DNA of 64,000 nt, taken from positions 6,678,188-6,742,187 of the forward strand of contig OY987249.1 of the NCBI GenBank assembly GCA_963920765.1. Reading direction: 5' to 3'. The position numbers were made by a program, and so were the translations under genes. The stretch's first letter is position 1; each line of letters starts with the position of its first letter. Below the pieces are notes generated by a model, which saw only the letters and a program-made list of their open reading frames with translations, did not search any database and had not been told where the DNA came from. Positions 11,229-22,702 of the stretch are shown in pieces. Source of the DNA: Ulota crispa. Taxonomy: Eukaryota; Streptophyta; Bryopsida; Orthotrichales; Orthotrichaceae.

Positions 11229-13456
11229 AGGCACCCTGAAATGGCAAAAGGGGGGCCTTGTTACGTGTGAAATTCTTGTGACGGCCTCATAGAGAAGTTT
11301 GTGATCTCAATGTGCAACTGGTTTTGGAGTTGCCAAGAATGTGGGAACACATGATCAGAGAGGCTAATTGCAAGAGGGATGGAAGAATTGATCAAAGGGT
11401 TTGTTAAAAAATCAATTTCTCATACCAACAAGACTAATAGCAAATAGCTCTTTGGGCACTGCAAGTTCTTTCTTAAGGTAGATGTCCCCAATCCCGACCT
11501 ATCCCCAATTTTGACTCTTCATGTCCCCAATGTATACATTTCAATTCTAAAATGTGTTCCTTGAGAACAAAAGGTTGGAATTGGGGACAGATTCTTAAAG
11601 GGTCGGGAATGGCTGCAATTACCTTAGTACCGGCTACTTTAGTGGTGAGGTTGTCAGCTTCTTGTTTGACTTTGCAAGCAAACTTAGGACAATTTTCTCC
11701 CATTATGCTCTAACTCACCTCCACTACTCACCTCCACTATATTAGGGGGCTTCAAACATCAACTTTTTTCAGTGACTCACGTCGCGATTCACTTTTGTGA
11801 ATTCACTAGTGAATTGTGACGTGACTCACCTCTGGACTGCACTCCTAACGTGATTCAAGTGAGGAGTGAATTTCAGAAACTCACTCTTGTGGCTTTGTGG
11901 GGCTCATGCACTTGCTTCCTCAAACCTCGAAACTTCTTTTGTAGAAATTTCCGCAAACTCACAGGTGTCTCAGACTTTGCGCGTGCAAGGGAGCAAAAAC
12001 ATTTCACTGGTGAGTGGAGATCCTGTGAGGTGAGAAATTTGAAGGCAAGATTTTATGTTGGAAGCCCCCTATTGTTCTTGTACCCTTGTCCCGGCCAAAC
12101 TAAGGACATTGTAACCACCGTGAAACATGTTTTCTTGTATTGAAGACAAAAAGAACTTTGTTTTCATTTCACTTATAACCAATTTGCAAATTTGCGTTTT
12201 TAATTTTATTTTGCAAGCTTTTGTGTTTGTATGAAAGGAGGTTAGAGGCTCTTATTACAATTAGATCATGCAAAGTGTGAATTTTCATAAGCACAGCAAT
12301 AAATCTCCGCTAAGTGGGATTGAATTATATTTGAGATATGAATTATTTTATTTTTGAAAGAAATTATAGTATTTGGTTGAAAGAGTAGCTGTTAGTATTC
12401 TTAAAAAATATTGTGTGGATAGTGAAAATAATGGAAAAATCACAAAGTGTGGCAAAATCTTATCACTCAACCCCTAAAGGATGTTGTTATATTTTATACG
12501 TTCTACTATGTTATATACAAATGGGGTATTTGGGTAGCACATGAATGCCCTTGGAGATGTACATTTTAAACCAAGTAACAAACATATCATCTTTCAATTA
12601 GGATTTTTTGGGTAGTTTTTTACATTTGTCATAAAGTTATATCTACTAACTGGTCCTTGTATGAATAAGATAGAAACATTCAAATGCAACATCAGCCATT
12701 TCGCAACATCTAAAATTAAATCTAAAAGTAACCACTCTTGCACCCAAACAAGACACGCATGCACCCAAATCAAACACGCAAGTTGACATAAGGGAACATA
12801 AATTGTGTAAGTGGTGGTTTATGATTGGGTGCACGACATGATCTTTTTGCTGTTGTTTTTTCAAGGATCTAGTGTCCACAATAAATCAATCTAGGGAGCT
12901 ACCTTCAACAATTCATGATTTATTCACACAATCTCAAAAAATTCCAAAAAACGCATTATTCATTAATTTGGGAAAAAGCATACGAAGTGGGATTTTTTGC
13001 TTTTTTTTTTTCCACAAAACTCCATATTCATTGAATTGGGAATTCGTTGACTGTTTTCCAATGAAATGAGATATATATCATCCAGAAATACGCTCTTTTT
13101 GAACAGAAAGCTCATTAACTTCTGAAATTTTGGACAAAAACTCATTAACTAGGTTTTAGGTGACCTCCTTAATTTGAATTAAGGTGACAATTTTGGATTA
13201 AAGTGAGGTACAAAATGGTACCTATCATTTTCCCAAATTGATGAATAAAACATTAAAAACAAATTTGCTTAAATATGTACCCATTACCTAATCAGCAAAT
13301 GCCATTACATTCTCAAAAGAACCTCCAAATTACCACATGTGACAAGTGTCGCATTTGAGTGCTTCTACCTTACAGTCAACACTTTTTGGTAGGGGTTGAG
13401 GAAGAAAGAAGTGAGGTAAACTCATGAGATAAGGTCGTGGGGGGTCTAAAGTTAAC
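11229..13456. other. Intergenic region, GLX1 to orphan gene
   Basis: Convergent 3' ends: GLX1 (+) finishes at 11228 and the next gene (-) finishes at 13457. Mostly AT-rich sequence without a convincing gene. A degraded element related to the family with internal AATTTGGGAAAA motifs lies at about 12953-13255. Frames at 11473-11703, 11850-12143 and 12646-12879 have no recognisable protein character. Confidence 0.4.
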
Positions 13457-16400
13457 TTAAGGGACGGAGAGATGGCCACAAGCACCACTTCGGACGCGAG
13501 CATCGATGGCAACATCCACCAAGCGACGGATGTGGCGCATGCGCCCCCGGATCTTCAGGTCTCGCAGAAACCAGTTCAATTTCTCCCCCGCGCCCCACAA
13601 GTACTTGAACAACTCCCGGTTGCTGGTGACGAAGCACCGGTCCAGCTTGCTGGGGTGCTTGCCTTTGATCAAGCACGAGTCCTCGCCGCACGCCATGACC
13701 CACCCCTCCACGCTCTCCTGCATGGCCTCCTGCTTGATGGGGTCGTGCAGATTCACGTACAGGAAGAAGGTGCTCAGATTCATGTCGTACTCCTCCACCC
13801 GATTCTCCTCGCTCAACACCAGCATCTTGTCCTTGGGCTCCCACACTCGCCACCCAGGTGGCACCGTCCAATCTAGTTCACTCCCACCAGTATGTTTAGC
13901 CCCGAAAGGACCAAGCCCTTTTTTCTATGAAAATCACTAAAACTGCCACTTCTAGGAGGTTTACTAAAAAGAGATTTCATTTTTATTTTTGGAAAACCCA
14001 ACCATAGGATCTTGTCCCAAATTAGAATAGGTACTTGTGAGAAAAAAAAATCAGCTCATTCCAAATATAGAGGAGTGAAATATTTACATCTAAAGTGAAA
14101 AAAAAGTTTTTTCCCATGCTGCCCAAAAATTTCAGATGCCTTTAACCACTCTTATAACAAAAAAATTGCTCTACCCAAAGTTGCGCTTTATTTTTTCCAT
14201 GTAGGAGATCAAGTTAGGTATGTGTGGGAGAATTTTCAAATCAATTGGAACTATACAACATATGGCAAAAAGATAGTAAGTAAAAAGAAGTAAAAAATGA
14301 GTCAAAATACTACATTGTTAAGAATTTGATTATTGAAATGAAAAATACAAATCCCAATGGTCATAATGTTCTAATAAACAATCTACTTTTTTTGGATTAG
14401 AATTCTCCAAAATATTGAAAATTGAGTAAAATCAAGGACTTCAAAGTTTTTTTTAGAGTAGAAAATCCATAATTGCCCGCAAATAAACACTCCTCATACC
14501 TTTCATCTCATTGATTGAAATTGAATGATTCAAAGCTTCTCGCATACAAAAAAAAATCTAAAGAACCAATTTCAAAAAGTAATTTCAAAAAAATGTAATT
14601 TTTAAAGAAGTTTTTGGGTTGCTAGGACGGGCAGTCCTCCCCAAATTTTCATAAATTCATGCATAACTTCTTCATCAAAGCAGAATGAAGAAAAAATTAG
14701 ATGCCCACATAGATTTTTGAATTCCCCACCTTCAATAAAAGTTTTAAAAAATCACACAAAGTAGTTTAGCCATAGAGACATGCCCAAAGTCCAACCTGTC
14801 CCTCAAAGGGACAATGGTCCTTTAGGGGTTAGTGCACTCTTGCTACTTCACCATACCAGCCTTGTGGCCCTTACCAAACCCAAACTAACTCACAATAAAG
14901 CCATGCTATGCCACATTTCTCTAAATCTAGGCCACTCATTCATGTAACAATTTTGGACCTTCTGGATGTTTCATGAGGAATACTGTTTATCATGAGTAGG
15001 GTTCCATGAGACGGCGTGAATGGTGAGCTTGGATTTTTTTGTCAAAATATTAAATTTCACCTATAACCGCTAGAGCTGTTACTTCAAGCAACTTTAGCCT
15101 ATGTACAACATAGGCAGACCGTCCAAAAAGACAAGATAGACAGATGAGCCTGTTTACTTGTGTTTTCTAAGGCATTTTTAGGGGGTTTGACCTAAAAATT
15201 GAAGAATCAAATTACCATTTTTCATTTTTATTATGTGGTATGGCTTTGAATCCATGTTTTGACTTCATGTTGGCAACAATGAGTGTCACTAGCATGTACG
15301 AAGTAAGTTTTTTTTATCATTTTGTACCATTTTTCAAAATCAACTGTGAGTTGACTTCATTAGAGGGACCATGGCCTCAATCGGGCACTTTGGGCGTACA
15401 TGTGGCAAGCAGACAAGAGGCCCAACGTGACAACCATGATAACTGCGTACATAGGGCCTTATAACTATGCATTTTAAACTTTCATCTTTTGAAAAACTTT
15501 TAATTTTCTTAGTTTTCTTAGTTTTTTTTTATGGATTTTAAGCTCAAAATTGGTTCTCAACTTCCCGCTCATAAAATCTTGATGGGCTCACTAATCATGA
15601 CTCAACATTTTTTGCTCACTTTGTTCAATATTTCATTAAGTTTTGGAGCACTTTACTATACTAAATAATGCAATTAGGTTGTCACACATTAATTTCTTGA
15701 CATTTTATATTGTATTAATTCTTGTTGACACTATAATAAGTTTTATCAGTAATTACTACAATAAACATGTTTTAATAACAATAAGAGCTTGGCAACAACA
15801 AAGATGCTCCAAAAAATCACAAGGATGTTCCAAAATATTAAATGAACATCATTTAGGGCATAAACCATGTGAAACCCTAATATTTAAAGAGTTACGTGGG
15901 CAGCCAAGTGGTCAAATAATGAATTATGATGTAACTTTATAGGGTGTGGCAACCTAATTGTTGAACCAACTTAAGACCTTCATTCTTGCAAGTTTTTTTT
16001 GGTCCATTTCTACATGAATGGACTCAACGCCTTGCACAAAACCATGAAGCATTCAATGATTAAATTAGTCACTCAAATGAAAAACACACAAAAATTGCTT
16101 TCTAGCCTAGCTTGGATGTACTTTATGCATTTCAATCAATTCTTGCAACAAGCATTTCAAATCATTCATTGTTTTCATTTTGGACCAATATGATTGTCAC
16201 ATTGGACCAACCTTAATCCTTAACGTTCCAAGGGCATAGTACATACATTGTTGTATATGAGTGGCATTTGCTACCAACAAGAAACTTTAACTTGGGATCT
16301 CAAAAAGTTAACTCAAATTGTATTTATCTATATTCCAACTTCTTTATTGATCTCAAATGTAGTAGAGGTGTGAATCCATTCCAAATACAAGAAAAATACC

Positions 16401-17821
16401 CCGTATTGTACTAGTCGCTGAGGGCCTTTCTGACGTTTGAGGGTTAACTTACTTGCTCGTCTGACACAAATGCAAACAGTCAAGGCCTAGGCACAAGTAA
16501 TTTTTGTTTTTGTTTTAGGTTGGGATACAAACACAACCTTGCACCTATGCCTAGACGTCTGCACCATGTACAGCTATGTTGCTATGTTTAGACGGCTTGC
16601 CCTATCATTTGGCTTACATTTGCCCAAAATAACAACTAGGACATTTGTATGACAAACTGGAATCCAAGTGGAGAAAAACTAACAAATTTACACTACTCCA
16701 AGCTGGTCCCTCCATTTATTATACAATGTACCAATCTATAATTTGGTAAATGAAAAAAATGGGGGAAATTACAAATAGGGGCATGAAAACGTAAAATATT
16801 ACAGATACAAGCGCAGTTTCAAAATAATTACAAACAAGGGCAAAATTTCAAAAATAATTGTAATTTTTTGTAATTTTGTTTGTTTGTTTGGACATTGGTT
16901 GATTTAGATACATCACATTAAATGTTAGCTAATTTCCAAAAAATATTAAAAAATCTTCAAAATTTGTTATCCCCTTTACTAAAATTTCTTTATTTAGGCA
17001 TGATTTGGAGAGATCTTTAATTTTTTTAGAAATCAGCAAATATTTAATGTGATATGCCTATATCAACCCATGTCCAAACCAAAACAAAATACAAAATTTA
17101 CAATTTTTTTTGAAATTGTGCTCCCATTTGTAATTTCCCCAAAAAAATGCCCTAATAAGGTAAGAGCATCCATAAACGTCAAACTAAGGGTTTTGAACAT
17201 GATGACTACTAATAAAAAATTAGCAAATTATAAGATCCTATTAGGAACAGAACAAAAAAATGAGTTTGCACTTTCAAATGAATTATTTGGATACTGTGAG
17301 AATAAGTTGTGAATTTTTGAAGAGCAAACTACCTTTGCACCCATAACCAACACTAAGGTTTCGTGTTCACAAGCTGTACATCCTTGTAATTACATCTATT
17401 CATTTCCACAGATTTTCCAAGGTTCCAGAGGTGACGATTATCCCTATGGGAGCAGTGACGCTTATGGGTGTTCCTACCTTAAGCATGTTCTGGGAGTGAG
17501 TTTGCCTATACCTGGGGGAGGCTCGTCGTAACGCCAGGGCTCCGGAGGAGCAACAGGACGCTCCGGAGGCTTCGCCACGAACAGACGGCGGTCCCGGAGT
17601 CGCTGTTGCACCCACCCGTCCAGCGCCGACCCTGGCGCAGCTTTCGTTGCCGCTACGAATGCTCCCCGGTCGAAGATGTAGTGCTTGGCCTGCTCGTCCT
17701 TCCCAAACGTGCACAAATGCGGAATGACAACGCTGGTGTCCACTTCAAAGGTACGGGTCGCCATGGACAGATGGCACCCGCAATCCTCCCACACCGCCTC
17801 GTCTTTCTTCTTCTGCGACAT
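13457..17821 (-). CDS. Uncharacterised GC-rich two-exon gene (orphan)
   Basis: Exon 1 is 17821-17512 (starts ATG, MSQKKKDEAVWEDCG) and exon 2 is 13872-13457, ending TAA. The donor CCAG|GTATAGG and acceptor CTAG|ATTGG join in phase (G+AT = Asp) to give 241 residues. An in-frame TAG upstream supports this start. The protein is soluble, rich in charged residues and tryptophan, and has no signal peptide or membrane segment. Exon 1 has a proline-rich tail (KPPERPVAPPEPW) continuing into DWTVPPGWRVWEPKDK. Exon 2 includes NLSTFFLYVNLHDPIKQEAM and LFKYLWGAGEKLNWFLRDLK. Both exons are far more GC-rich than their surroundings, and the reading frame survives splicing, so I think it is a real gene. I do not recognise a family. 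The 3.6-kb intron is full of transposons. Confidence 0.6.
13896..14832. mobile_element. piggyBac-like non-autonomous element P1
   Basis: Termini CCCCGAAAGGACC and GGTCCTTTAGGGG, flanked on both sides by TTAG, a variant of the TTAA duplication typical of piggyBac elements. The interior (ACTGCCACTTCT near the left end, GTCCCTCAAAGGGACAATGG near the right) is shared with P2-P6. No open frame for a transposase. It lies in the orphan-gene intron with its edge 24 bases from the exon 2 acceptor. Confidence 0.75.
14833..16761. other. Intronic DNA of the orphan gene
   Basis: AT-rich sequence between the P1 element and the family A MITE. Frames at 15240-15464, 15643-15942 and 15999-16193 show no protein similarity I can recognise. 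Probably decayed transposon DNA. Confidence 0.35.
16762..17140. mobile_element. Mutator-like MITE, family A, copy 3
   Basis: GGGGAAATTACAAATAGGGG to its complement TTGTAATTTCCCC, with a perfect 9-bp target duplication AAAAAAATG on both sides (16753-16761 and 17141-17149). It lies within the orphan-gene intron. Confidence 0.88.
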
Positions 17822-17940
17822 GATAGCTCCCAACTCCGGTACTGCACCCTAGCCTAGCCACTGTCTCATGCATCCGCAAGCCCCATTCGTCCCATTCGAA
17901 GCGCTTTAAATCCACCCAAGTTTTTCAGATCTAGACGTGA

Positions 17941-18568
17941 AACACCATATTAGGATAATTGGGAAAAAATAGTACTCCCTCTGTCCCAAAATGATCTTCT
18001 TGTTGACCTTTATTTAGTGTTCTAAAATGAATGATTTTCTTGTTAAAGGAGGAAGGGAGTTAGCGATACTTGCATATAGTTCAAAAGTTTGAGCATGCTA
18101 GCCAATCCCATGTCATGTGAGTGGCCACCGGTGCTTTTCAAAAGTGCCTCAAAAATCCAATTTTCAAGCATTTTGAAATCATACTTTGAAAACTAATTTG
18201 AAACTCAAAATTTTAGAACAATAGGACATCAAATTCTACTTATAGGTCAATTTTTTTTTGAAAAATGATTATTTTCTAGCTTATTCTACAAATTTTTGTG
18301 TAATAGGAAGATCATTTTGGGACGGAGGGAATACATTTTGGAACTTTTCATTGTTTCTGTCATTATATACAATTTAGCATGTTACAGAAAAACAAGCATG
18401 CACTCCCTTATACAATATTAGTGAAATCTCAGCAATTGTCCTTGGCAAGAATTTCAAATAAGTATAACTTTGAGCTACAGGTGTCAATGCTTTCATTTAT
18501 TGTATGTAAGATTAAGGTGCAGTACAGAATGGTCCCTCTGTTTTTCCCAATTTACCTAATATGGTGTT
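17941..18568. mobile_element. MITE, family D (AACACCATAT ends), with nested Stowaway
   Basis: Outer ends AACACCATATTAGGATAATT and complement ACCTAATATGGTGTT. Inside sits a Stowaway-like element at 17975-18331 (CTCCCTCTGTCCCA to TGGGACGGAGGGA, flanked by TA). The nesting shows the Stowaway is the younger insertion. A simpler copy of the outer element is at 34427-34632. Confidence 0.75.
17975..18331. mobile_element. Stowaway-like MITE, copy 2 (nested)
   Basis: Termini CTCCCTCTGTCCCAAAATGA and a complementary TCATTTTGGGACGGAGGGA, flanked by TA. Inserted inside the family D element. Confidence 0.8.
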
Positions 18569-18611
18569 CATGGTGCTTCACGGAATCCCAAACCATCAGA
18601 AGTGTCACGAG

Positions 18612-19107
18612 CTAGGAGAGGGCTTTGTTGATGCTGTAGTATTCTTGAGTGACGAGGAGGTAGATGAGGAAGCAGACGTAGATGGCTAAGCCGCGGAGGA
18701 GCGGCGCCTTTTGAAGGCGGGTGGTGATGAGCAGCAGGGAGAAGATCATGAGGGCTTGGAAGAATGGCGTGGGGTTGGGGAGCTCCAGCTTGCTGACGAG
18801 TGAAGACCCCGGTGCCACCAGCTCCAGCAATCACTACTACACTGCTAGCTAAGCCCACGCCTCTACATGAACCAACCAGGCAACTAATATCATTCCATGG
18901 GCAATGCTCAAGCAATCACAGAGCAAAAAAACTCAATTGGCATGGACTTGATCGATGTATGTAGTACATTGGAAGTGGTGTAGAATTCTGAAAGACTGAA
19001 TGGTTGGAAGTGGATGGACAAGTTTCAAGCATTGTGCTATGGTGGATCCAGATGCAAGAACAGACGGGATTAATTAGCTTGGCCTCGGGTGTTGTGGACG
19101 CAGTCAT
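18612..19107 (-). CDS. Possible small two-pass membrane protein
   Basis: The clearest part is a GC-rich stretch at 18821-18612 ending TAG. It encodes LVSKLELPNPTPFFQALM, then two hydrophobic segments (about LMIFSLLLITTRL and LAIYVCFLIYLLV) and ends YYSINKALS. A first exon 19107-19066 (MTASTTPEAKLINP) joined by a weak GT donor and an AG at 18822-18823 would give 83 residues in frame. The GC content contrasts with the flanks and codon use looks protein-like. I do not recognise the family, and the first exon is uncertain. The GC-rich stretch 19110-19285 upstream may be its 5' untranslated region. Confidence 0.45.
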
Positions 19108-19757
19108 GGCGCTCTTGGTGGGAGACGATTTGAAACGGCGACGAAAGGTTTGCGAGAGAGGGTCGCAGGCTCACGCGGACTGTTGGGGGAAGGTGGCGAC
19201 CGTTCCTAGAGCCTTGACGGATGACGCTCCACTCTCTCTCTCCACCGAGGCATTTCTTTTTGGCAAAAGGAAGCCAAAGTGGTGACAACTTTGATAAGGC
19301 GGTAGTGTGCTCATAAACCGTCCATCTAAGGGCTCATCCAATTTTTTCATGGTTTCCCGTGGATGGGAGGATTTATAGTTTATTTTTTAGACAAAGAGAA
19401 ATAGATGCAGAATGTAACTTAAGTTGTTTCATATTTTTTGAAGCACTCTTGAATTACTTATGAATTCTTAAAGTGTATGTGTCATAGGCCCCTATTTATG
19501 ACCCTAGACCTTTCAAAAACTGTTCACTTGTAAGTTGTGAAAAGATTTGGAGAAGCAAGGAGAATGATTGGCTCTTGCAATTAAAAACACCTTTTTTCCC
19601 ATGCATTTAAGGATTTGTAGCTTAAGAGGCCAATTTAAGAACCACCAGGTGCACCATTTCACTACAGGCTACCCAAGCGGTTCAAAATGAGTGAGCGGTT
19701 TTAAAGCAGACTACCTTAGACTTGGACAAATAAGGGTTGGTTGCTCTCTTTATTATT

Positions 19758-20723
19758 GGGAAAATTTCATGGATACTCCAATCAATTTTGCAATATTTAC
19801 ATAGATACCCTTGCTTTTTCAGAAATTATACAAATACCTTTGGACCGTAATTTTTAGGCATTTGTTTTGTTGTGCATGTCACTTCCCTTCTTTGTTTATG
19901 CGCATGTTGCTTCTCTTTTGTTTCATTACATTCTCTTCAATTTAACATTGGTCATGAAGGAAGTACAAGCACAACAAACAAACGCTTGAAAATTTTGGTT
20001 TAACCCCTGAAGGGCCCAAATGCCCTTTGCGGCCGTATGTATGACCATATGTACATATGCATTTGAGCTGCTTTGAGGGCTTTTCAGTTTTTTTTATGCA
20101 CCCACCATCATACAACCCTTCAATATGTATGGTTGTAACACTTAATTTCTAGCTGATTCAAACTCCTAAAGATTGGTTGCGACCGTATTTGGTACTGTAG
20201 CTCTAGAGCCCAAAGTCCCTTCAAGGGTTCAAGGGTAATTTTGTAATTTTTGAAAAAGCAAGGATATCTATAACACCATATTCATTAAATTGGGAAAACC
20301 AAATTCCCAAGTTGTACCGTAATGGTCAGTTTAAGTTGGTCACCTTAAACCCAAAATGTTACAAAATTCCCTATTCAGCCTTTAAATGACCAAAAGGCCC
20401 TTTTTGACTAGTACAATACAAGATATTTTTCTTGTGTTTGGAATGGATCCGCATGTCAACTACATTTGAGACCAACAAAGAAGTTAGAGAATAGATCAAT
20501 GTAGTTCTAGTGAGCTACTTGAGATCCCAAATTCTTAGTGGTATCAAACGACAATTATACGTCAGCGTATATACTATGCCCTATGGTTGTTTAAGGATTA
20601 ATGAATATGGTGTTCTATGTAAATATTGCAAAGTTCAAAGATATCTATTTAAATATTGCAAACTTTAGAGGTATCTATGCATGTAAATATTATAGACTTT
20701 AGGGGTGTCCATGAAATTTTCCC
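19758..20723. mobile_element. Mutator-like MITE, family B, copy 2, with nested insertions
   Basis: Ends GGGAAAATTTCATGGATAC and its complement, with near-matching flanks TTTATTATT and TTTGATTATT. At 966 bases it is three times the usual length because it contains a piggyBac-like short element (about 20000-20232) and a family D relative (about 20273-20618, ACACCATATTCATTAAATTG to TTAATGAATATGGTGTT). Confidence 0.75.
20000..20232. mobile_element. Short piggyBac-like MITE P7 (nested)
   Basis: Begins TTAACCCCTGAAGGGCCC and ends near CCCTTCAAGGGTTCAAGGG. It shares the inner motifs GTATGTATGACCATATG and GGTTGTAACACTTA with the 220-base copy at 56914-57133. The right terminus is degraded. Confidence 0.55.
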
Positions 20724-22500
20724 TTTGATTATTGAATTTGCTATTCTACAAAGTTTTGATCTTCTGAAGACTTCAATATCTAATTAAGGGATTTAGTATT
20801 TGGTACTAAATACTTCATCCCATACATAAATCCAAAACTAACATAGCCATTGGCATGCCTCTAGATGCTTGTGTTTGCTAACCAACTACTTTTATAAAAC
20901 AATGTCCAAGCAACAATGCATAAAATCCAAATTATATGTAATTATTGGTCACTTAACACTTACAAAAACAATCTAAAAACACTATGATATTGAATTTTAT
21001 GCTTTGTGTCATCTGATAAATTTTTTTTAATATTTTATCTTTATGTTCAACAAGAAACTTCAAATTGTTCTTACTTTATATCAAACTTTCACACTTGTAA
21101 AATTTCAAAATTTAAACAGAAAATTTGAGCAAACAATATTGCAACATAGTAGTAGATAAAAAACAAAACTTTATATTTCATTTATTGTTCCCTTTCTCTA
21201 TAACAACATAATGTCATGTCATATTTTATATGGAGTATATGATATTTCTCACATTTGAAGAGCCATATAAAATATCTACTTCCGAATGGCTTACAATTTT
21301 GCTTACTTTTACAAATATATCATGGAGCTTTGAAAAGAGTTGCAAATTGCCTTTCTTTTTACAAGTTTCATCTATTTCATCTAAGAGTGGTTCATAATTG
21401 CGCCATCTTTTTCTTTCAAATTTGAAGAACTTTTCTTTGTTGATATTGGCCAAGTTTGAGTTAGGTGACAAATATTCCTCTTGTGATTCCTTGTAAGATT
21501 CATGCATAGAATAGTCTTCTAATATTGTTTCTAGTGGATTGCACCAATTTCTTCTTCGAAGTCTATTGAGATATCCCTTGTTGTAGTACTTGTCCATGTG
21601 TGGTCCACATACAAACTTACAAACTTTTTTTTTTCTCAACAAAACAAATACATATATAGTTACCAACAAAAATTGGTTCTATCTTGTATTCAAAAATAAC
21701 AACTTGATGAGTTCTTGTGAAGATGGAAGTTGAAATAAGAACTTGGACAAAAAATGACCTTGGAGTCCTAAATAGCATTGCATTCCAAAGTAAAAGAAAT
21801 GGTAAATGCTAAAACTTAACTTAAAAGCACTTTCTTATTGTAAAGTAAAAGTTGTATGTCCAAGTCAAAATCTGGATGAGCTGCTTGCAATCAATTCATC
21901 CATCCATCTTTTCCATTTATCATCCAAAGTGAAATGGTAGCCGTCCAAGCCCCATGATATATCCTCAAAATTATCACAAAGACTAATTATAAGTTTTGTA
22001 AATAGACTAGGACTTCTTTATCTAACTTTAACTTTCAATTCTTAGTTCCATTTAAAACCATTTGCTAAAGTGAAAGCCTAATTCATACTTAGAAGTATTC
22101 TAGTAAGTATACCTTTATATCTCACCCAATCTTTATTTTCAACTTGAAATTATTTAATTCCAAATTTCAACACTTTGTTTTTAATATCCAAATGTGCTTT
22201 CAATACACTTATTATTCAAATAAAGAAGTTGTTTAATTTTAAAGCATAAATCCATCATCTAAAGACATTTATCTCTAACCAATCTTTGTTTATTCACTAA
22301 TTCACATCTCATTATGAATTAGATCATCCATCAATGCAATCCTTCATCAATAATCATGACCAAAACCATGATACAATCATCATCAATTCTTCATCTATCT
22401 ATGTATCCATTCATCAAATATTATTACAAGGGCCATGGCAGCTCTAAATTTACATGCTCCACCCCTAAGATACATCCTTAAGGGTTTAGTAAAAGTTTAG
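20724..22500. other. AT-rich intergenic region
   Basis: Low-complexity AT-rich DNA upstream of the ALKBH promoter. It contains one long minus-strand frame (21226-21629) listed separately. From 21670 to 22500 nothing gene-like was seen. Confidence 0.4.
21226..21629 (-). CDS. Unrecognised minus-strand reading frame, possible exon
   Basis: An open frame of about 130 codons after an acceptor-like GTTTGTAAG, encoding a charged, lysine-rich peptide (CGPHMDKYYNKGYLNRLRRR, FFKFERKRWRNYEPLLDEID, KLHDIFVKVSKIV). The amphipathic, asparagine- and lysine-rich content is partly forced by the AT-rich DNA. No partner exon was found on either side and I know no family like it. It may be a gene fragment, a transposon-derived exon or chance. 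Confidence 0.25.
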
Positions 22501-22513
22501 TGAACCGTGGGTT

Positions 22514-22702
22514 GGCACGTGGCAATTTTCAGCTCTCCACCAGTCACAATCAGATCCTGATAGTTTTCAGGACTTGGAACAGGTCCCGATTTCCAGCTCC
22601 GCCAATCAAATTCCGAGGTTTCTACCATTTTCAGGATTTTGGACTTGAGACCTGAGACTTGACATCTGGATATTGGGACGTGGGACGTGGGACGTGGGAT
22701 AT
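22514..22702 (+). promoter_or_regulatory. ALKBH promoter: G-box and tandem ACGTGG motifs
   Basis: A palindromic G-box inside GGCACGTGGC at about 22514-22523, then three back-to-back GGGACGT/ACGTGGG units at about 22675-22697, followed by GATATAAG, a possible TATA element. In plants ACGTG cores bind bZIP and bHLH factors and act as ABA- or light-response elements when clustered. Transcription probably starts shortly downstream, and a 5' leader intron may run from a donor near 22882 to just before the ATG at 23507. Confidence 0.55.

Noticed and set aside
13452..13940. Other long frames (both strands) over the GC-rich exon 2
   Set aside because: High GC content creates overlapping frames. Only the minus frame reading GWRVWEPK joins in phase to exon 1.
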